NCBI GenBank assembly: GCA_963728925.1
Contig: CAVSMB010000024.1
Coordinates: forward strand, 58,421-122,420
Direction: 5' to 3'
DNA from: JBBPZA01 sp963728925
GTDB taxonomy: Bacteria > Actinomycetota > Thermoleophilia > Solirubrobacterales > Solirubrobacteraceae
Length of the DNA stretch: 64,000 nucleotides
Position numbers and translations under genes: made by a program. Every line of letters starts with the position of its first letter. Positions within the stretch are counted from its first letter, which is position 1. Shown here piece by piece: positions 61,080 to 64,000 of this stretch. Below the pieces are notes generated by a model that did no database searches, was not told the origin of the DNA, and saw only the letters and a program-made list of their open reading frames with translations.

Positions 61080-61955
61080 CTACGCTGCTTCGCGGAGCGC
61101 CTCGAGGTCGCCGCTGCGGGCGAGGTGCCGCAGCGCCTGCTCCTCGATCTGCCGCGTGCGCTCGGCGGTGATGCCGAGCCGGCGGCCGGCGTCGCGGAGC
61201 GTCGTCGGCGCTTCGCCGTCGAGGCCGAAGCGCAGGCGAACGACGTTGCGCTCGCGCTCGGGCAGCTCGTTGAGCGCCTTCTCGACCGTCTCCTCGCGCT
61301 GGCGGTTCACGACCTCGGCCTCGGGCTCGGGCTGCTCGTCGGCCATCAGGTCGCCGAGCGACGCGTCGCCGTCGTCGCCGACCGGCTGGTCGAGCGAGGT
61401 GACCGGCTGCGCCGCCTTGCGGATGTCGAGCACCTCGTCGAGCGGCAGCTCGGCGGCCTCGGCGATCTCCTCGTCGCTGGGGTCGCGGCCGAGCTTGGTC
61501 GTCAGCTCGCGGGTGACCCGCGAGATGCGGCGCTCGCGCTGGGCGATGTGCACCGGCAGGCGGATGACGCGCGCGCTGTTCTCCAGCCCGCGCTGTATCG
61601 CCTGACGGATCCACAGCGTCGCGTAGGTCGAGAACTTGAAGCCCCGTCGCCAGTCGAACTTCTCCGTCGCCCGGATCAGGCCGAGCATGCCCTCCTGAAC
61701 GAGATCGGAGAGCGGCAGGCCCTGACCCTGGTAGCGACGCGCGATCGACACGACGAGCCGCAGGTTCGAGTTGATCATGCGGTCCTTGGCGGCGATGTCG
61801 CCGCGCTCGATCCGCTTGGCCAGCTCGACTTCCTGCTCCTTGGTGAGCAGCGGATAGTGCCGCGCTTGGTTGAGGAACGTCTGCAGGGCATCAGTTGTCG
61901 GTTCCGGGTCGAGTTGCTCGCGGCTCTCCTTCGGAGTCCGCGGCTCCAGGATCAT
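61080..61955 (-). CDS. Primary-like sigma-70 factor (RpoD/SigA or group 2)
   Basis: A 291-residue sigma factor. Region 1.2 is TDALQTFLNQARHYPLLTKE, region 2 NLRLVVSIARRYQGQGLPLS with DLVQEGMLGLIRATEKFDWR and FKFSTYATLWIRQAIQRGLE, region 3 VHIAQRERRISRVTRELTTK, and region 4 LPERERNVVRLRFGL with GRRLGITAERTRQIEEQALR. It binds core RNA polymerase and recognises -35/-10 promoters. The short N-terminus without region 1.1 suggests a group 2 or compact primary factor. ATG 61955 is chosen because the upstream TTG at 62018 would sit on the promoter -10. Confidence 0.9.
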   Translation of the reverse strand: MILEPRTPKESREQLDPEPTTDALQTFLNQARHYPLLTKEQEVELAKRIERGDIAAKDRMINSNLRLVVSIARRYQGQGLPLSDLVQEGMLGLIRATEKFDWRRGFKFSTYATLWIRQAIQRGLENSARVIRLPVHIAQRERRISRVTRELTTKLGRDPSDEEIAEAAELPLDEVLDIRKAAQPVTSLDQPVGDDGDASLGDLMADEQPEPEAEVVNRQREETVEKALNELPERERNVVRLRFGLDGEAPTTLRDAGRRLGITAERTRQIEEQALRHLARSGDLEALREAA

Positions 61956-62017
61956 GGTGTCGGGGGTCGTTTTGGGGTCCTCTCTTCTGTGCGGTTCTGT
62001 GATTCGTTGTACACGCA

Positions 62018-62046
62018 ATTATACGCGCGAACGGACGTTCGGTCAA
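62018..62046 (-). promoter_or_regulatory. Near-consensus promoter of the sigma-factor gene
   Basis: On the minus strand TTGACC (62041-62046) and TATAAT (62018-62023) are separated by exactly 17 bases. The predicted start lies about 55 bases before ATG 61955, giving a short leader. This is by far the closest match to a sigma-70 consensus I see in the window. Confidence 0.85.
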
Positions 62047-62256
62047 GGGCGTGTCCTTCCGCCCGAGAGCTCGCACCTGAAGCCGCCGAAGCGGCGAGGA
62101 GGGCAATACACAGTACGGCATCGGCGGTTACACCGATCGCCCGAGAGAGAGTGCTGGCGCGTTGTGAGCCGGTTGGTCCCCGGCGGGACGCGCTCCCTCA
62201 AGTGTATCGACGGGGTCCAGCGAAGAGGGTGGGACGCTACGGGCGAGCGTCGAAGC

Positions 62257-62535
62257 TCACGCCTCCCGCACGATGAACGCGACTTCGTCGACGTAGCACC
62301 AGGACCACTCCTCGCCGGGCTCGCGCGAGCGGACGATGGGGTGGCCGACGGCCGCCGCGTGCTTGCTCGCGTGGCGGTTGGGCGAGGAGTCGCAGCATCC
62401 GACCTCCCCGCAGCTCAGGCACATGCGCAGGTGGAGCCACTGCCCGCCCGTGCGCAGGCATTCCGAGCAGCCCTCGGTGCTCGACGGCTCGACGTCGCGG
62501 ATCTGGTCGAGATGGGTGCAGTTGACGGTGGCCAT
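62257..62535 (-). CDS. ZnF-UBP-domain protein
   Basis: A 92-residue protein that is a single UBP-type zinc finger: CTHLDQIRDVEPSSTEGCSE, then CLRTGG, LRMCLSCGEVGCCDSSPNRH and ASKHAAAVGHPIVRSREPGE with WSWCYVDE. The Cys/His ligands are complete. Eukaryotic members bind the ubiquitin tail; bacterial ones are widespread in actinobacteria and their partner is unknown. It is monocistronic. About 300 bases upstream of the sigma gene promoter contain nothing else. Confidence 0.85.
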   Translation of the reverse strand: MATVNCTHLDQIRDVEPSSTEGCSECLRTGGQWLHLRMCLSCGEVGCCDSSPNRHASKHAAAVGHPIVRSREPGEEWSWCYVDEVAFIVREA

Positions 62536-62630
62536 GCTGCGATCATCGCGGAGCCGTCAAGCCGGTTAGGGTCGGTCGGGCAAGCGGACGTGCGGTAGTG
62601 CCTCGAGCCCGAGTGTCGTAGGGTCGCGAC

Positions 62631-63992
62631 ATGGCACGCGAAGGACCGTCCAAGCGCATCCGCAAGCCGCTCGAGGCACTCGCCGGGCGGTTTGCCCGCG
62701 CTGACGAGCGTCCGGCCCCGGCCCTCGGCCCGGGCGAGCCGCCCGCGGGGGACCTCGACGCTCTGCGTAGTGAGCTCGCCGCGCTGCGGCGCGCCGACGA
62801 GGAGCTGGCCAAGGCGGTCCACGGGCTCTCCGGGGCCGCCCTGGCCGTCGACCTGGCCTCGCTGCGCGAGGAGGTCCGCGCGCTGCGCTCGGCCGAGGAG
62901 GGAGCCGCCGCCGCGGCCCGCGACTTTCCCTTGGAGCAGGTCGACAAGGAGCTGACGAGCTTGAAGGAGGAGCTCGCCGCGCTGCGCTTCACCCAGCAGG
63001 GGACGGCACGCGGGGTCCGCGACGAGGGCGCTTCATTGCGCCAGGCGCAGCAGGATTCCTCGCAGGCGCTGGCCGAGCGGCTCGCCGCCCTGGCCGCCGA
63101 GCAGGAGGCCACGGCGCGGGCGCTTCGTGACGAGCTCGCCGCGCTCCGCCGCGACCTCGAGGGTGCGGCGGACGCGGTGCATGGGCTGCGAGGGCTGACC
63201 GCGAGCAACGCCGAGCGCGACGGGCGCTGGCCCGAGCGGCTCTCCGCGTTGAGGGCCTCGCGCGAGTGGCGCTGGGCCTACTCCGAGCGCGAGCCGCTCG
63301 TCACCGTTCGCATCGCCACCTACAACCGCGCGGCGACGCTCATCGACCGTGCGATCGCCTCGGTCCTGCGCCAGTCCTACGAGCGCTGGGAGATCGTCGT
63401 GGTCGGCGACGGCTGCACCGACGACACCGCCGAGCGGATCGCCGCCCTCGGCCATCCGCGAATCCGCTACCGCAACCTCCAGTCCCACGGCCCCTACCCC
63501 GACGAGCCGCGCCAGCGTGCGCTCGTAGCCGGCGTCGCCGCGATGAACGCCGGCGCCAACATGGCGGAGGGCACGTGGATCGCCGCGCTCGGCGACGACG
63601 ACGAGTGGACCGACGACCACCTCGAGGTGCTCGTCGCGGCGGCCCTCGAGCAGCAGGCGGAGGTCGCTTACGGGCGGCTGGTCGCCCGCCTCGACGAGCC
63701 GCCGCTCGAGACACCCGTCGGCGCCTGGCCGCCGAGCCCGGGCGAGTTCAGCTGGCAGGCGGCGATCCACAACACCGCGCTGCGCGAGTTCGGCTACGAC
63801 ATCGCGGCCCGCTTCGTCGGCGAGCCGGCCGAGTGGAACCTCGCGCGGCGGCTGTGGGAGGCCGGCGTGAGCTTCCGTTTCGTGGACCGGGTGGTGGGCG
63901 CGCAGAACGTCGAGACAGCCGACGACTGGACGGTCGAGTGGTTCCGCGCGCGCGGAGCCGGCAGCGCGGCGAACCCGGTGTCGTCGCCGTAG
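62631..63992 (+). CDS. GT2 glycosyltransferase with N-terminal coiled coil
   Basis: A 453-residue protein. Residues about 40-190 are helical heptad sequence (LRSELAALRRADEELAKAVH, SLREEVRALRSAEEGA, LRDELAALRRDLEGAADAVH). A GT-A domain begins near 220 with PLVTVRIATYNRAATLIDRA, IASVLRQSYERWEIVVVGDG and CTDDTAERIAAL, and ALGDDDEWTDDHL holds the metal-binding acidic residues. It probably transfers a sugar in surface polysaccharide synthesis, with the coiled coil mediating oligomers or localisation. The stop lies eight bases before the window end. Confidence 0.85.
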   Translation: MAREGPSKRIRKPLEALAGRFARADERPAPALGPGEPPAGDLDALRSELAALRRADEELAKAVHGLSGAALAVDLASLREEVRALRSAEEGAAAAARDFPLEQVDKELTSLKEELAALRFTQQGTARGVRDEGASLRQAQQDSSQALAERLAALAAEQEATARALRDELAALRRDLEGAADAVHGLRGLTASNAERDGRWPERLSALRASREWRWAYSEREPLVTVRIATYNRAATLIDRAIASVLRQSYERWEIVVVGDGCTDDTAERIAALGHPRIRYRNLQSHGPYPDEPRQRALVAGVAAMNAGANMAEGTWIAALGDDDEWTDDHLEVLVAAALEQQAEVAYGRLVARLDEPPLETPVGAWPPSPGEFSWQAAIHNTALREFGYDIAARFVGEPAEWNLARRLWEAGVSFRFVDRVVGAQNVETADDWTVEWFRARGAGSAANPVSSP

Positions 63993-64000
63993 GGCGCGCC

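Overview
The DNA is very GC-rich, almost every codon ends in G or C, GTG starts are common, and several genes look leaderless. Gene content (PspC/LiaF-type envelope regulators, B12-dependent NrdJ, short-form Gnd, MEDS sensor, ROK kinases, a PMT-like/GT2 pair) points to an actinobacterium, most likely Thermoleophilia/Solirubrobacterales. That placement is inferred from gene content, not from an rRNA.

Layout. 1-4.9 kb is a decayed zone. It holds an NRAMP-type transporter broken by one frameshift and an Acg-family flavoprotein gene cut in two by a frameshifted IS21-family element. 5.0-13.2 kb is an 8.2-kb genomic island in a tRNA-Thr(CGU) gene. Its ends are a perfect 42-bp repeat of the tRNA 3' half, with a matching pair of 31-bp arm-like repeats just inside. 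The cargo is a toxin/antitoxin-like pair (RelE-fold-like protein plus DUF2283), a TOTE-type archaeo-eukaryotic primase fused to an SF2 helicase, a SEC-C zinc protein, and a broken PLD-nuclease/helicase/DUF3427 gene. I see no integrase, so the element looks like a stranded defence or conflict island. Just beyond it are a cyclase-HTH fusion ORF and a second, short copy of the tRNA 5' end.

14.3-33.5 kb is mostly intact chromosome: a PLP decarboxylase, an HtrA-like protease, a diguanylate cyclase with an inhibitory site, a PAS protein, an MBL hydrolase, a four-gene PspC/LiaF/histidine-kinase/response-regulator operon, a MEDS sensor, a PHP phosphoesterase, holB and tmk (divergent), galE, a long tail-anchored coiled coil, and a secreted glycosidase-like protein.

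33.7-52.5 kb carries nrdJ, peptidoglycan-binding and small oxidoreductase genes, a GT2-GtrA/PMT-like glycosyltransferase pair, a MerR/aldo-keto reductase operon with a perfect palindromic operator, a CocE-like hydrolase, UspA, a GIY-YIG protein, an LPG-flippase-like protein and a CDF transporter. Remnants of gamma-glutamyltransferase, an alpha/beta-hydrolase and an MFS exporter lie among them.

53.3-57.7 kb is a sugar-phosphate cluster: ROK kinase, gnd, pgl, histidine phosphatase, ROK kinase. Kinase, lactonase and dehydrogenase could supply the oxidative pentose phosphate route together with a zwf outside the window. 58-64 kb has two translationally coupled S1C proteases, an HxlR regulator, a VOC protein, a primary-like sigma factor with a near-consensus promoter, a ZnF-UBP protein and a coiled-coil GT2 glycosyltransferase.

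Frameshifts concentrate in accessory genes, while long core genes such as nrdJ and holB are clean. I therefore favour real decay over poor sequence, but reads would be needed to decide.
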